NCBI RefSeq assembly: GCF_033807575.1
Contig: NC_084721.1
Span: 3,410,001-3,474,000, forward strand
DNA length: 64,000 nt
Source: Cydia pomonella
Taxonomy: Eukaryota > Arthropoda > Insecta > Lepidoptera > Tortricidae
Direction of reading: 5' to 3'
The position numbers and the translations under genes are program-made. This document shows, one piece after another, positions 11,949 to 23,104 of the stretch (positions within the stretch are counted from its first letter, which is position 1; each line of letters starts with the position of its first letter). Below the pieces are notes generated by a model. The model searched no databases, was not told the origin of the DNA, and saw nothing but the letters and a program-made list of their open reading frames with translations.

Positions 11949-12329
11949 AATGAACTGTCAAAGTATTTTCTAGTTTTAAATGCAGTTAGTGGGTTGTCGT
12001 TGAGATTCAAGATGGCGAACACGTCTCTAGATTTTTTTTTTGTGTTTTGCTCATTCATGTAGTTTAAAGTGTAATATTGATAGCTTATTATGCAGTGAAC
12101 TATCGTAGAAGTGTGCAGCTAATGAAAAACTAAACTTGAAACGCGTTTAACCATATTTTAATCAACACCCGGCAATCCATCGTGGCTTTTAGTAAAGTCC
12201 AGCTATCTCTTTACTAAAAGCAACTACCGAACAACGTCATGCTCTACGAGCACACTTAAAACTTACAACGAAACTTGACATTGGCAAAATCATCATAGAT
12301 TTGATGGAAGCCATACTTTAAAAGAAGAA

Positions 12330-12990
12330 GAAATGCAGTTAGTAAATCAGCAAGATCGTTTAGCTAGTGGTATTTATCATTGATAAGCGTGTGTTTTGAC
12401 GCAAGAGCCCCAACAGTCATTCGAAAAGGAAATCCTTTATGGATATACAAATATAAAGCCCTACCACGATGTCACTTTAAACGCTACATAGGAAAATTGC
12501 TGCCTAAGATTGTCAATAGTCCAAAGCTTAATTAAGTCCTTATCAGACAAAATAATCTACCAAATGTTACGGCCCTATTCGAAGAATGATTAAGACACGT
12601 TTAAGATCCCGGAAAGATCTTTAAAAGATCGATAACTAAATGTCATATCAAAATTGACGTTTATTTCGATTCCGCTGTGATCCCTATAAGATCTATCTAT
12701 GATATTTCTAATGTCAATGTGACATTGGTTGCCCGAATCGAGCTGCTTCTGTCAATTATACGACATACGAACGATATTTTAATGAGAACTTATCTAAACC
12801 AGAACTTATCGTTATCGTATCTCATTCTTCGAATCGGGCCGTTAATTCCACCGAACAGTAGACCAAATGGAAGCCGTTGTGAATACAGCAAGCTCCACCA
12901 AAAAATGACATTTCGGAGCGCAGTTAAAAAATATTCAGAACGAAATATTCTAGTTATCTTTTAACGCAGTTGGCAAAGCAGCGAGATTGG
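12330..12990 (+). pseudogene. Two decayed copies of the proposed terminal exon
   Basis: About 12400-12510 repeats the end of exon 11776-11948 in degraded form: shared blocks run GAGCCCC, then AGGAAATCCTTTATGGATA, AAGCCC and GATGTCACTTTAA. A weaker copy follows at about 12848-12963 with GAGCGCAGT. Both are followed by a GCAGTTAG or GCAGTTGG block also found just after the real exon, so the 3' flank was copied too. Frames are broken. The MITE at 12569-12842 lies between them. Confidence 0.55.
12569..12842. mobile_element. MITE with ACGGCCCTATTCGAA ends
   Basis: ACGGCCCTATTCGAAGAATGA at the left and its near complement TCATTCTTCGAATCGGGCCGT at the right, 274 bp in total. Related single ends occur at about 35407 (GGGGCCTTATTCGA) and 43003 (TCGAATAAGGGCCC). 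Confidence 0.8.
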
Positions 12991-13689
12991 ATCAGTGAAT
13001 CATATCGATAATAGAATTTACATAAGTAAGAAAAAAAGCCCGAAAAATTGGAAAAACTTATATGGAGGATCAAATAATAGAAAAGTATCGCGTGTTACTT
13101 AATTTCAGTACAAATTCATGATACGCAACGTTATTAGAATTTATAAAACAGCTTTTTATCGTGCCAATTTTAGACGCATTCACACAAAAAAACATAGAAA
13201 AGACCTAAAACTCTTATGGAAAATTCGTGAACTATGACATGTTTCCCACATTTCCCCTGTCCCCTAATATTTATTCTATGACATTTCCCATTCCAAAATA
13301 TTAGTGGATATTGTAGTTATAATTCTAATTATAATGATTATACTTATTTTAAGATACTTGACACTATCACGTCGAATTCTTACCAAAGTGTCCAAAAGCT
13401 CGAATTAGGTGTTTTAGATCCAAACTTACAGGTCACCTCTAGTAGCCCACCATACAAGAAAAATTGTCAGAGAAATTTGAATCAACGATATTATATAATA
13501 GAGTTGAATTTGTAATGTTTTAAAATCAAAAAAAGGAAAACAAAAGCAAGTCTGTTCCATTTAATTTTGGTACAAATTTTATTGGGGGTATTTTGTACTA
13601 GTATCAGGACTTTGAACCCTAAGAGGATAAATAAAAGAGTTAGTCAAGAAATGTGTCGGGCGCGTGAAGATATTTTTAAGAGATGCAAT
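12991..13689. other. Intergenic, nothing recognised
   Basis: AT-rich sequence downstream of the Side-like gene. No convincing open frame, RNA gene or bounded repeat. Confidence 0.4.
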
Positions 13690-14150
13690 AAATAGTGGCT
13701 TGGCCGAATACCGAATATCCGGCAGAATATTCGGCCGAATAGCCGAATATTCAGCCGCCGAATATTCAGATAGAAGTTTTACCTGAAATGAAGTAAATTC
13801 GAACGCGCGTTTCTCGCTGTCTTGGATAGAAATTGCGCATATTCTGCACGCAATGCGTATTGAATTGCGGACATTGCGATGCGTTCGTTTTAGTCGTGTG
13901 TAAAAAAAAATAGTATTATTTTTCTCATGGTTTTGTACTATCTATAAATGTAAAGGTAGTCTAAAGGATTATACTGATTTTAATAATTGATTACTTGTAG
14001 TTTGTTACTTTGAATACACCTCGTTTACCGTTATCTACGTGTTAACTTACTATTCGGTATTCGGCCGAATTTTATGCCACTATCCGGTATTCGGCCGAAT
14101 AGTGAAAATGTAGCCGAATAGGCCGAATACCGAATTGTGGCCGAGTATTT
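13690..14150. mobile_element. CCGAATA-rich repeat element
   Basis: Both ends are packed with CCGAATA, CGAATATTCGGC and CGGTATTCGGCC words (13693-13770 and 14050-14150) around a plain middle. Its class cannot be decided from the sequence. Confidence 0.6.
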
Positions 14151-14265
14151 GTTGCACCTCTAATATTTTTTAACACTGCTTATCAGAAAGCTATTAAGCT
14201 AAGAAGATATTTCGCGTAATAACGTTTGGTAACTTACCTTTAAATTTAACAATACGAGTATATAA

Positions 14266-14482
14266 TAGGGACCGTGCACGTTGGAGGGTCTGCCATCTTG
14301 TGGCCTGAATCGGAACCATAAATAATAATAAATATGTACATTTACACGTCACGTGTTTTGTTGTGCATAGTAGGTTCTGCCATCTTGTGGGCTACATCGG
14401 AACAATAAACATCACATTTACGCCTCGCGCCAAAAATCTGACGGCTCCTGTGCTGCCTTCTACCGTTTATGCACGCTCCCTA
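14266..14482 (+). mobile_element. MITE family B, copy 2
   Basis: TAGGGACCGTGCACG at the left and GCACGCTCCCTA at the right, the clearest terminal inverted pair of the family. The two internal sub-repeats are intact (GCCATCTTGTGG twice, about 105 bp apart). Confidence 0.85.
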
Positions 14483-14939
14483 GGGTGCCATGTGTTTCTA
14501 TAATTTAAATGTAATAACTATGTACCATGGCTCGCAATAAACGATTTCTGATTTCTATACTTACAGAGTTCTGTAGGTTATTGAGCATCCGCAGCAAGCT
14601 CGGCCGATCATCATACAAACGGAGTTTTGTTCTCATTTTAACACATTGAGTACCAGGAACCAGCTCGGCGGGTTCTCTGTTCGTAATCGCTTTCCTCTAC
14701 AAAGCGGGAAAACGCTGGGATCGGATACGAGCGTAGCGCTACGAAAACGTTTGGTAGCGAATGTGTTGGGTTGTATTGAAACTTTGCTTATATAATTATA
14801 CGAGTTATATTTATGCCTGTAATTAGTTTATACAGCCCCAGCTTATAAAACAGAAAAAATAAAGCAAATACAAGTTTTCAAACTTCAATGCGCTGTGTTT
14901 TTTAACCAAAAACAAGTTTTGTATGAAAAACTTTTTAAT

Positions 14940-15095
14940 TATGGTATCTGAAGCTACATAAACTAATTACAGGCATAGATATACCTTATCCTGTTGTAAG
15001 TACAAAGTTTCAGAGCAATCTAGCTAGTCATTTTAAAATGAGGGTAACTACATTTGTATGGAGAACCGAGTTTGCAGCGGACTCTTAAGGTCACG
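14940..15095 (-). repeat. Dispersed repeat shared with 38640-38770
   Basis: Reverse-orientation match to 38640-38770: CTAGC.AGTCATTTTAAAATG, ACTACATTTGTATGGAGAACCGA and GCAGCGGAC (compare GTCCGCAGC at 38645). At the second site it abuts the large inverted repeat 37399-38645. Confidence 0.6.
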
Positions 15096-15312
15096 TGACC
15101 GACAAAGTAGACCTTTTTAGGAATTCCCCAAAATTTGAAATTTATTTTAAGGCAGTTTGACTGAGCCAGCGGAAAATGCATGATTTCGTTAATTTTGTCA
15201 TGTTAAAATTAATATGATGTAAATTCTATATTTTGAATCTATGAAATGAATACGTGTGTTGATTTAATAAATTGGATGAATTAAATAAAGTTTATTTCAT
15301 TGTTATACCATA

Positions 15313-15552
15313 GGGGCTGTCCATTAATCACGTCTAAAAATCACCAATGATCACCATGGGGGGACAGAGGTCTAAGGAAATATCACGTGTATTTTTTTCT
15401 TATATTGGGCCAACCTAAAAGTGTACAATAAACATACGTTTAGCGGTATTATTAGGTAAAAATATTACACGTCATATTGGATGGACGCAGAATATCACCT
15501 GGGGTGACAAAAACTAGCTAAAAAAGTATGACTTGATTAGTGGAAAACCCCA
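15313..15552. mobile_element. MITE with GGGGCTGTCCATTAATCACG end
   Basis: The left end GGGGCTGTCCATTAATCACG is opposed by a degraded inverted end (CTTGATTAGTGGAAAACCCC). The inside contains paired ATATCACGTG and ATTACACGT motifs. Typical of nonautonomous elements in Lepidoptera. Confidence 0.65.
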
Positions 15553-15579
15553 TATTCCTTTTAACACGCCTATTACATA

Positions 15580-15930
15580 TAATAATAAATAAATAATTTC
15601 TTTATTCAGACAAAGTGGTCCACATTTGTTAATTTGAGTATCTTATAAGCTATAGTTATTTACTACTTGTACAAAAAAAATAAACACTAAAAATAAAAAT
15701 AAAACGACTACAACATTTTAATTTTAATAATAAACAACCCCAGAATGGGGGTTTATTAATGCGGACATCCAATGTCTTTGCAAAAGACTGTCTGGCCTAT
15801 CCGCTAACATACTTAGTATGCTGTTGGGACTACCCTGGATTCTGCTTCTTATGGACATGATTTTTTTGCGCATTATGGCGTGGAAATCCTCTACGTGGGC
15901 GTCGGCAAACGCGCTATACTCGTATAACCG
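15580..15930 (-). pseudogene. Non-LTR retrotransposon C-terminal remnant
   Basis: The minus-strand frame reads AFADAHVEDFHAIMRKK then SRIQGSPNSILSMLADRP and ends in a stop. This pattern resembles the C-terminal end of non-LTR retrotransposon polyproteins, by recollection of the family. A tail-like AT-rich 3' end (TAATAATAAATAAATAATTT) lies at 15580-15600. Most of the ORF2-like protein is missing. Confidence 0.55.
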
Positions 15931-16259
15931 TATCGTAATCTTTATTGAAATGCAAGATTCATAATTATAGATCATGTAGAATTTGTATTTCATAAACTTG
16001 ATAAATTTATTTTGAAATTTATTATTGTAGAAAAATATTGTAAGGAAACTTGCATAGAAGTAGGTATCAAAGAAAAAAATTGGGTGCATATATAAAGTAC
16101 AAATCGCGTATAAATAAATAAATCTTGGACTTCAATGCAAAAGTCAAGACGAAATTGACGCATAACACGCAGACAGACAAAAAAAAACATGGTAAGTTCG
16201 CAAAAAAAAAAAAACAACTATACTAACTACTACGGGATGAACACTCATCAAAACATGAT

Positions 16260-16668
16260 TATTCTGGAACAAAAAAAACCTTGCGACTTTTGTACCTATT
16301 ACAAACAACTTCTAGATACTTAGGATGTCTCAAGACATAAGCAATTAGTAGAGGGACGCCACGCCGGTCTATATGTGCGTATTGATAGCAAATACTTCGC
16401 CCGATCACAGTCTAGAAACTATACACCGTAGAACTTTGTTGCTGTAACGCTTAATATGCGACGGCATGTTAATTACGTAGGTTGAAAATAAGACAAAGTT
16501 CTAAATTGTCCAGCGGCTTGAGATTAACCGTAGGTAGCTATATTACATGGAGCCGGTTGAACTGACCAGTCGCGAGACGCGAAACGGCTAATGCGGACGT
16601 ATTTTTAGTGTTCCATACAACACTGTTCACGGAACACTTATTTTAAGGAAAATTATATCAATAACAAA
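16260..16668 (+). promoter_or_regulatory. Upstream region of P1, conserved with P2
   Basis: About 400 bp that align with 25190-25591 upstream of P2. The longest shared block reads GAACTGACCAGTCGCGAG, about 100 bp before the ATG. Shared blocks also include ACAAACAACTT, GTCTCAAGAC, GTTGAAAATAAGACAA and TCCAGCGGCTTGA. This may be the core promoter (CCAGTC resembles an arthropod initiator) or simply duplicated DNA; similarity extends weakly back to about 16,010. Confidence 0.5.
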
Positions 16669-19600
16669 ATGCATGCACTTTGTGTAGTGTTTGCTTGTTT
16701 AAGCTGTGCTCTGGCTAATCAAAAACGTACGTTTTATATTATTATTTCGAATTTCTTAAGTTTTAGTTTGTAAAGCTCTTTGCACACTCTCGTGCAATGA
16801 CGCTAAAGTCCGCCATAGAGCAAAGGGTGCCTGCCGCCCGGCTCAAGTAAAGTCCTTTAAAAAAAAAAGATGGCAAGTAATGAGCATGAATACAATTAAG
16901 GGATGAATCGTGCTAGACCGGGCCGAGACCGGGTTGGAGCGTCCGACACGTCATTTTCTATGAAGGCTGATCGGTGATAACGTGGTGCTTTCATAGAAAA
17001 CGAAGCGGCAGAAGCTTCGGTTCGGCCCCGGCCCGGTATAGCGTGAGACATCCTTAAGGATGTTTTTTGGTAGTATTTAGGTAAACAAGATTTTTATGTG
17101 AATGATGATCTTCACGGGTTTGGCTATAATATTAAAGTTCTTGCTATAGTAATAGTCTAATTAAATTCCTGGATTAGGCATTTAATTAGACTATTACTAA
17201 CTTTAATTGATTAGATCATTAAATGTGAATCACTATCTGTATCAATGGGCTTCACTTGCCTGATATTTTTTTGTTTATTAAATGTTTTTTGGAAAACTTG
17301 AGGCTTCTAATTGCGTTAAATAACAGTTTAATGCTAAAACTGAAAAACTATTCTGCTCTTATTATTAACCAAACCATTGAATCACGACCTAATAGAACAA
17401 TATCCCAGAGCCGCCAGACCTTACTTATTTTCTCGTGAATAAAATGTATGGGATAATATAGTGTTAGTATGTACTTTTAATACCCATACATTTTATTTAT
17501 GAGAAAATACATAAGGTCTGGCGGCTCTGGGATCTTGGAGTATATTCGACTAAATACTATAGTTATCTTAGAGTTCAACTTGACGGCAACAACACCTAAC
17601 AGCGTGGAAAGCGTGGAAAACCACCCAAATCTCGGCCTGCTTCCGGACACTTGTGGAATGATCAAAGAGACAAAGCTCTTAGGTAGGTATTGCCTGAACA
17701 TACATCAGAGATCCTTAGCAGGACTATTTGAGAGCTAGCCATTTTGTGTTTATATGGTTCCGTACCAAAAAGGTACAAAAGGAACCCTTATGGTGCGACT
17801 CTGTCCGTCCATCCGTCCGTGTGTCTGTCTGTCTGTCACATCGCTAAATATCTCGAGAATCACTTAAGCTATCGATTTGAAATTTGGAATAGTTATGAAA
17901 AACGCTAACTCAGACACATAGAAAGTATTTTTTTTTTATTAAGTATGGAAAATGACCAATTTGAAGAGGGGGCAAAATTTCAAAGTCTAGTGACTAGGTC
18001 AAGTGACCCCACTTCATCATTTAAAAGTGCTCAAATCGTACATTCCAAAACATTTTTAATTAGATAATTTGCCGATAGATGGCTCTGTACACAAATATAC
18101 TTACTAGGTACACGAGATAATTAAAAGTTTGTACGGAACCCTCGGTGCGCGAGTAAAACGAACTCGCACTTGACCGGTTTTTTAAATACGTGGGTCGCGA
18201 TGTGGATAATCGAAACTTCTAAGGTGAGGGTGGGTAAACGAACATAGTTTATTTTGCTCGGGGAAAAACAAATAGCATGACGATTCCATACACGTGTTTG
18301 TCTTGCCCCGGTGATAGTTTAAAAGGTAAGGTATCACTCTTCCATATACGTCCGACAGTGACAGGTACCTATTGTCACTGTCGGACGTATATGGAAGAGT
18401 GATAGAGTGATAACTACGCTACGCTACGGAGCGTAAGCGATTGGCATGTTGCCTTAGCACCCGGTTTATCTCTAGGTACTTATTATAGTTAATTAATGTA
18501 TTCACAGGAGGCCGTTCCGCGGAACTTTACGCGTATCCTTGGATGGCGCTAATCTCTTACAAAACACGTAAGTTAAAATAGCACACACACTATAAAATAT
18601 AATTTATAGTGTGTGTGTGTAGTGTTCTGCTTCCGAAGTTTTCAGAAATCAGAAGAAATTCAAAGTTTTGTAAAATGTGTTCAAGTTACTTTGTACAAAT
18701 ATTTTTTTTTTCTAATACCAGTGGGGGAACTCCAGCACTCCCTTTACGTGCATAGCCACAGATAAGAAAATGACTTGAATTTTGACAACCCTAAATAGCC
18801 GAAAGGGAAAGTGCCATACATTAGAAGGGGACAACACAGGGACAACATGATTCGACCCTGAATCGCCGTCAAACTACTGTTTTACTGGGAAGTTTTCTTT
18901 CGGTACGGGAGTACTATTACTTATTCTGTGCTAATACAGGACTGGGGCCTCAGTTCGAATGCAGCGGCAGCCTCATCAATGAACGCTACGTGCTGACAGC
19001 AGCTCACTGCATCTCCAACTTGGAGCTGCTCGGCGTGAGGATAGGAGAGCACGATGTGGACACCACCTCGGACTGCCAGGGAGAGCCTCCCACTCTCACT
19101 TGCGAATCTAAGATACAGGTAAGATCTTCTGTTCCTTTCTTGCGCTCCGTGTTGAAGCAGTTCACTTCATCTCCAACTTAAAGATTCTTCGTGTGAAGAT
19201 AGAAAAGAACGATGTGGACACCATCATGGACTGCCAAGAAGAGCCGCCCACTAAGATCTTCTGTTCCTTTCTTGCGCTTCGTGTTGACAGCGGTTCACTG
19301 CATCTCCATTTGAAGCTGATTGGCGTGAGTATTGGAAAGAACGATGTGGACTCCACCAAGAACTGCCCAGGAGAGCCTCCCACTCTTACTTGCAAATCTA
19401 AGATACAGGTGACCTCTCTATATATTCAGTACATGATGATGATGATGACTTTCTACACTTGACTGTAAGTATTTACCCCGATTTTCTGCAGTTTTCCTCC
19501 AACCTACGGCTTAGCCGAGTTGCGCATGAACGAAGCATTCGTTCCTTGTTCATTTTCTACTCAGATATACCAACCTTTTTTTTATCAACTTTTTTTTTGT

Positions 19601-22357
19601 ATACTGTTATTTATAAATGGATAATTTTCTAGTACTGTAAAATAATATAGTGTAGATAATTTAAGGCGATTTTTGTAAATCTAAACATACGCATGCATAC
19701 GCTCACCATATCATAGTTAAATTAGTGTTAATTTCTCATGTAAGTGAATTGTAAATATTCTTATGAGAAAAATTAATTTCTTTAAACCGAAACCGATATA
19801 TTTAACCATATGTGTTCCTGGATAATTTAGTAAGGCTATCCATAGGTGATAAAATGGAATATAAATTATCGATTTTTTTTCATCAACAGGATATTCATAT
19901 TGAGAGAAAATTTCTTACCTTTTCATCATTTATTTGTAGGATATTCGTATCGAAGAGGCCATACCCCATCCAGAATACCACGGCAAACCCAACATCAAAA
20001 ACGATATCGGTATTATCAGGCTTAAAAAGCCAGTGGACTTATCCTTCAGTAAGTACATCCTACTTCTTTCGAGCCCACATTTAGGCTCTCCAACTTAATT
20101 CAACAGTTTATGTTTTTACACATTGCAGTATTCAATAATAAAAATTTTGTCTTAACTTTTGATAGTTTTGCGTTACATATACCATTTCCTGATTCTTGTA
20201 ATAATACGAGTATAGGATACGGATACAGGATGAGGCCACCGACACTTATTTTTCTATGGCAGGTGATTGGTGATTATGTTGATGCTTTCTATAGGAAACT
20301 GAAGTGTCGGGCTCTTCGGCCCGGGTTGTAGCATAACCAGCGTGAGTCATTCTTATCAAGCAGAAAAAGGAAAAGTAAAAGCCAGCCATTAATCAGTCCG
20401 AAGCTTGTTTGCCGCCAATGTTCTACGTAGTTGCCAATGTTCAGCTTTCTTAACCGTCATACTTTTTACAATCTTTTATTTAACATGCAATGTATGTATG
20501 TTCTAGTCAAATATATTATTGCAAGCTAGATACACTTACCACATTCGACTGTTGTCGCAAGTTGGGCGACAATGCAATATTATGGTACCGTCGAGCTGAT
20601 CTGATTATTGACACAAGAGGTGGCCACAGGAAATCTATGATAATATAACTGAATTGTGTTTGTTTTTTTAGGGCTTTTTTTTTATACTACGTCGGTGACA
20701 AACAAGCATACGGCCCGCCTGATGGTAAGCAGTCTCCGTAACCTATGTACGCCTGCAACTCCAGAGGAGTTACATGCGCGTTACCGACCCTAAACCCGCC
20801 CCCCCTCGTTGAGCTCTGGCAACCTTATTCACCGGCAGGAACACAACACTATGAGTAGGGTCTAGTGTTATTTGGCTGCTGTTTTCTGTAAGGTGGAGGT
20901 ACTTCCCCAGTTGGGCTCTGCTCTAGATCTGGAATGACATCCACTGGCTGTGCCCTACCACACAAAGCGAGATGACATTCACAATGCCCATACCTCTCTT
21001 TTGGACGTAGTTTAAGGACGTATCCGGGTCCAGAACAGACCCGGCTAGAGTCAGACCAAGATAAATTGGCAGGGAATTTGATAGCCCAGAAAGTGCAAAT
21101 GTTATTTGAAACGTCGAACATCTATGAAATAATGACGTTTACTTAATATTTGCACAGGCTGGCCTATCAAAATCGCTGCGAACTTAGCTTGGTATGACTA
21201 GTTGCCTATTGAAAGAAAAATACAGTCAGTGTTAAAAGCTTGCATTAAAAATGAAATTTCTGACAAAAACCTTATTTTTACAGAGAACGCCGGTATAATC
21301 TGCCTGCCGGTATCCAAAGACCTACAGAGCCGTAACCTCGGAGGACAGCACGCCACCGTCGCTGGCTGGGGCTACACGGAGAAAGGCTATGTCTCATCTA
21401 AGCTGCTTGCAGTAGATGTGCTAATACACACTGCTGAATCTTGTCTGGAATTGTTCAACAGGTAAATTAACGTGAGGAACTTAGAATTATCAAGGCAAAC
21501 CATGAAGGAAGTACTCTCACGACGTACCAATGCCGATCTGAGGGCCGGTTTTTGAATTTCGAGCGCTTGATTTTGTGTGGCTCCCGTCAATTTATTTCCA
21601 CTACTAGGCATTTAAGCTCTACTAATAGAATTGAAAACCACCACTAGTGCTATACCACTAGATTCCCAATTTTATTTCCGAACTATTACTCGTATTTCAA
21701 AAATGTCAATTCGCCGTTTTCCACAGATTTTCGAAAGACTCTGTGCCTGTATAAGACATGTGTTAAAAGTAGAAAATATCTGACTTTGGCATTTTGTTTT
21801 CACTGGGTTTAATTTGCCCAAATGGCTCATTAAGACATTTATATTACGACATTTTTGGTCATAATGTAGTAATGGAAAATGTAAAGGAAGCCTTATTCAA
21901 GTTCGAGCCCTGTCTATTTAATCCTTCATGGAGTAATAGTAAGGGTTGACCCTTAGCACGTCATTCTTTGCAAAACCAGTGAAATATTTTTTCTATGAAC
22001 TCCAACTGTGATTTCCATAGTAAAATATATTTCTTACACTCATACCTACATGTACGAAGTCCTACTAACTAGTCTTCCCGTAATAATAATTTAAATTCTT
22101 ACTGTAGAGGCCGAAAACCAGGTGAAGAAGACGAGACCATCAACAAGATTTGCGCCGGTGAGATCGGCAAGAACTCATGCATAGGGGACTTAGGAGGCCC
22201 ATTGATGGTCAGAGGGGCCTACAAGAACAACGAAAAACGCTTCATTCAGCACGGCATCATGTCCTATGGACCCAGGCTTTGTGCGTCTGGCTTTCCTGGA
22301 GTGTACACCGATGTTCCGAAGTACATGAAGTGGATATTGGATAATATAAGGCCGTGA
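16669..22357 (+). CDS. P1: clip-less serine protease homolog, catalytic Ser to Leu
   Basis: Predicted secreted, catalytically dead S1 protease homolog. Exons: 16669-16726, 17572-17682, 18508-18567, 18940-19118, 19940-20048, 21284-21461, 22108-22357; 945 nt, 314 residues, all phases fit. Signal peptide at residues 1-16 (MHALCVVFACLSCALA). A linker (HPNLGLLPDTCG) leads to a possible cleavage site ETK|LLGG. The triad has His99 (LTAAHC) and Asp158 (NDIGIIRL), but the Ser position is Leu260 (IGDLGGP). The specificity residue Asp is Asn254 (KNSC). The clip exon present in P2 is missing: exon 1 joins in phase to an acceptor at 17570-17571, and a foldback lies where the clip exon would be. The CC pair of the clip is also gone. 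The last five exons match P2 in length (60, 179, 109, 178, 250 nt). AATAAA is at 22441. Could be a pseudogene, but no frame is broken. Confidence 0.85.
16900..17055. mobile_element. MITE family G, copy 1
   Basis: About 150-bp palindromic repeat: GACCGGGCCGAGACCGGG at the left, CCGGCCCGGTATAGCGTGAG at the right, with CATTTTCTATGA and TCATAGAAAACGAAG arms. Related copies at 20213-20352, 30980-31098 and 45640-45775, all in or beside protease genes. It lies in the first intron of P1. Confidence 0.75.
17402..17532. mobile_element. Foldback element at the site of the missing P1 clip exon
   Basis: Inverted arms of about 52 bp (17402-17453 and 17481-17532) with few mismatches. The outer word is ATCCCAGAGCCGCCAGACCT and the inner word is AATAAAATGTATGGG. 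P1 and P2 intron 1 are similar up to about 17390 (matching about 27310 in P2). Beyond that, P1 has this element and then its next exon, while P2 has its clip exon at 27880-28010. The element may mark the deletion that removed the exon. Confidence 0.85.
17757..18186 (+). mobile_element. GGTTCCGTACC-type repeat in P1 intron
   Basis: Starts GGTTCCGTACCAAAAAGGTA and carries the TCCGTCCGTGTGTCTGTCTG tract. It ends with CGAACTCGCACTTGACCGG and a T run. Related copies are at 61905-62460 and 62915-63167, with a short piece at 29497-29580. Common in Lepidoptera; class not decided here. Confidence 0.8.
18332..18404. repeat. Perfect 32-bp stem hairpin in P1 intron
   Basis: Arms 18332-18363 and 18373-18404 are exact reverse complements around a nine-base loop (GGTACCTAT). 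The sequence after it (ACTACGCTACGCTACGGAGCG) recurs at about 63720-63745, so it probably belongs to a repeat family. It lies about 100 bp before the exon at 18508. Confidence 0.85.
19119..19408 (+). pseudogene. Two decayed copies of the P1 His exon
   Basis: After exon 18940-19118, copies follow at about 19130-19256 and 19262-19408. Copy A has lost the AAHC core (GTTCACTTCATC). Copy B keeps a GTTCACTGCATC version and ends CTAAGATACAG|GTGACC, with a donor still present. Neither encodes a full, in-phase exon. Both begin with the same CTTCTGTTCCTTTCTTGCGC intron segment, so each duplicated unit included the exon and its downstream flank. Confidence 0.85.
20213..20352. mobile_element. MITE family G, copy 2
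   Basis: Degraded copy with GGATGAGGCCACCGACACTT at the left and CGGGCTCTTCGGCCCGGG with AGCGTGAGTCAT at the right. Lies in the intron after the P1 Asp exon. Confidence 0.6.
20410..20640 (-). repeat. Dispersed repeat shared with 52430-52580
   Basis: In inverse orientation it shares GGGCGACAATGCAATATTAT, GGTACCGTCGAGCTGATCTGA and GCAAGCTAGATA-like blocks with 52430-52580. Intronic in P1. Confidence 0.55.
20672..21035 (-). mobile_element. Retrotransposon 3'-end repeat (reverse)
   Basis: Reads on the minus strand as an element ending GGTCGGTAACGCGCATG, CTCCTCTGGAGTTGCAGG, ACCATCAGGCGGGCCGTATG and TTTGTCACCGACGTAGTATA, then A-rich. The same tail is at 24140-24275, 53212-53372 and 55850-56310. 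The upstream part (CTAGATCTGGAATGACATCC complement) matches 55850-56120. Intronic in P1. Confidence 0.75.
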
Positions 22358-22440
22358 GCATATAATGGTGGTGGGTAGAGTTAAGTCTAACCGCGCGCCC
22401 TATGGCGCCATCATTTTTGTAACCGTTTCTTTAGTCCGGT

Positions 22441-22446
22441 AATAAA
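22441..22446 (+). terminator. Polyadenylation signal of P1
   Basis: AATAAA, 84 bp after the P1 stop codon. Confidence 0.6.
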
Positions 22447-23104
22447 CCCATGTACTAACGCACGGTCTTCTAATTTACACTTCCAAGAACCCTCCGTATC
22501 ACCCCTTGGCGCTTATACTGTATAAGTATAAGTATAAGTTATACATACCAGTAATAACTCCTCATCTCGAGCGTTATAGAAGCCACTAACTAAACTGAAG
22601 ACCAGGGTCATATCATTATATCTCTCGCTCTACCACGACCACGCGAGTATGAATGAGAAGTTATACAAACCCGGTCGTCAGTTTGGTTTGCGGATAGTAT
22701 ATGTAGTTGAAGCGTTATACCTATGTCATAATATGCTTTTGGACCTGACCACTATTAGTAAGACAGTATATTAAGTTTAGTAGCAATAAATCGCTTGAAC
22801 CATCAACACGTCTTCAACCTTATCCTATCCTTACAGGACGGTGACAAACTATCAATGGTTAGTACTGTTAATAGACTTCAGAGAATAGGTAGGTAATTAC
22901 CTGCCGGTAGTACCGGCTCCGGAACTGCGGCTCTACAAGGAATGGTAGAGTGACAAAACTTTAACGCAACAAATGTTAGGTCAAAAGAACTTGTCTGCGA
23001 CAAATTATTAGCCGTCGCACATGAGTTCGACGAACGTTAATGCGACAGTCGAAGTAACATTTGTGGAAAATGTAACATAACAGATTTGGGAGCGCAGCAA
23101 ACGG
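22447..23104. other. P1-P2 spacer, no gene seen
   Basis: Sequence after the P1 poly(A) signal up to the minisatellite. A short GTATAAGTATAAGT run lies near 22518-22540. No exon or bounded element recognised. Confidence 0.4.
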
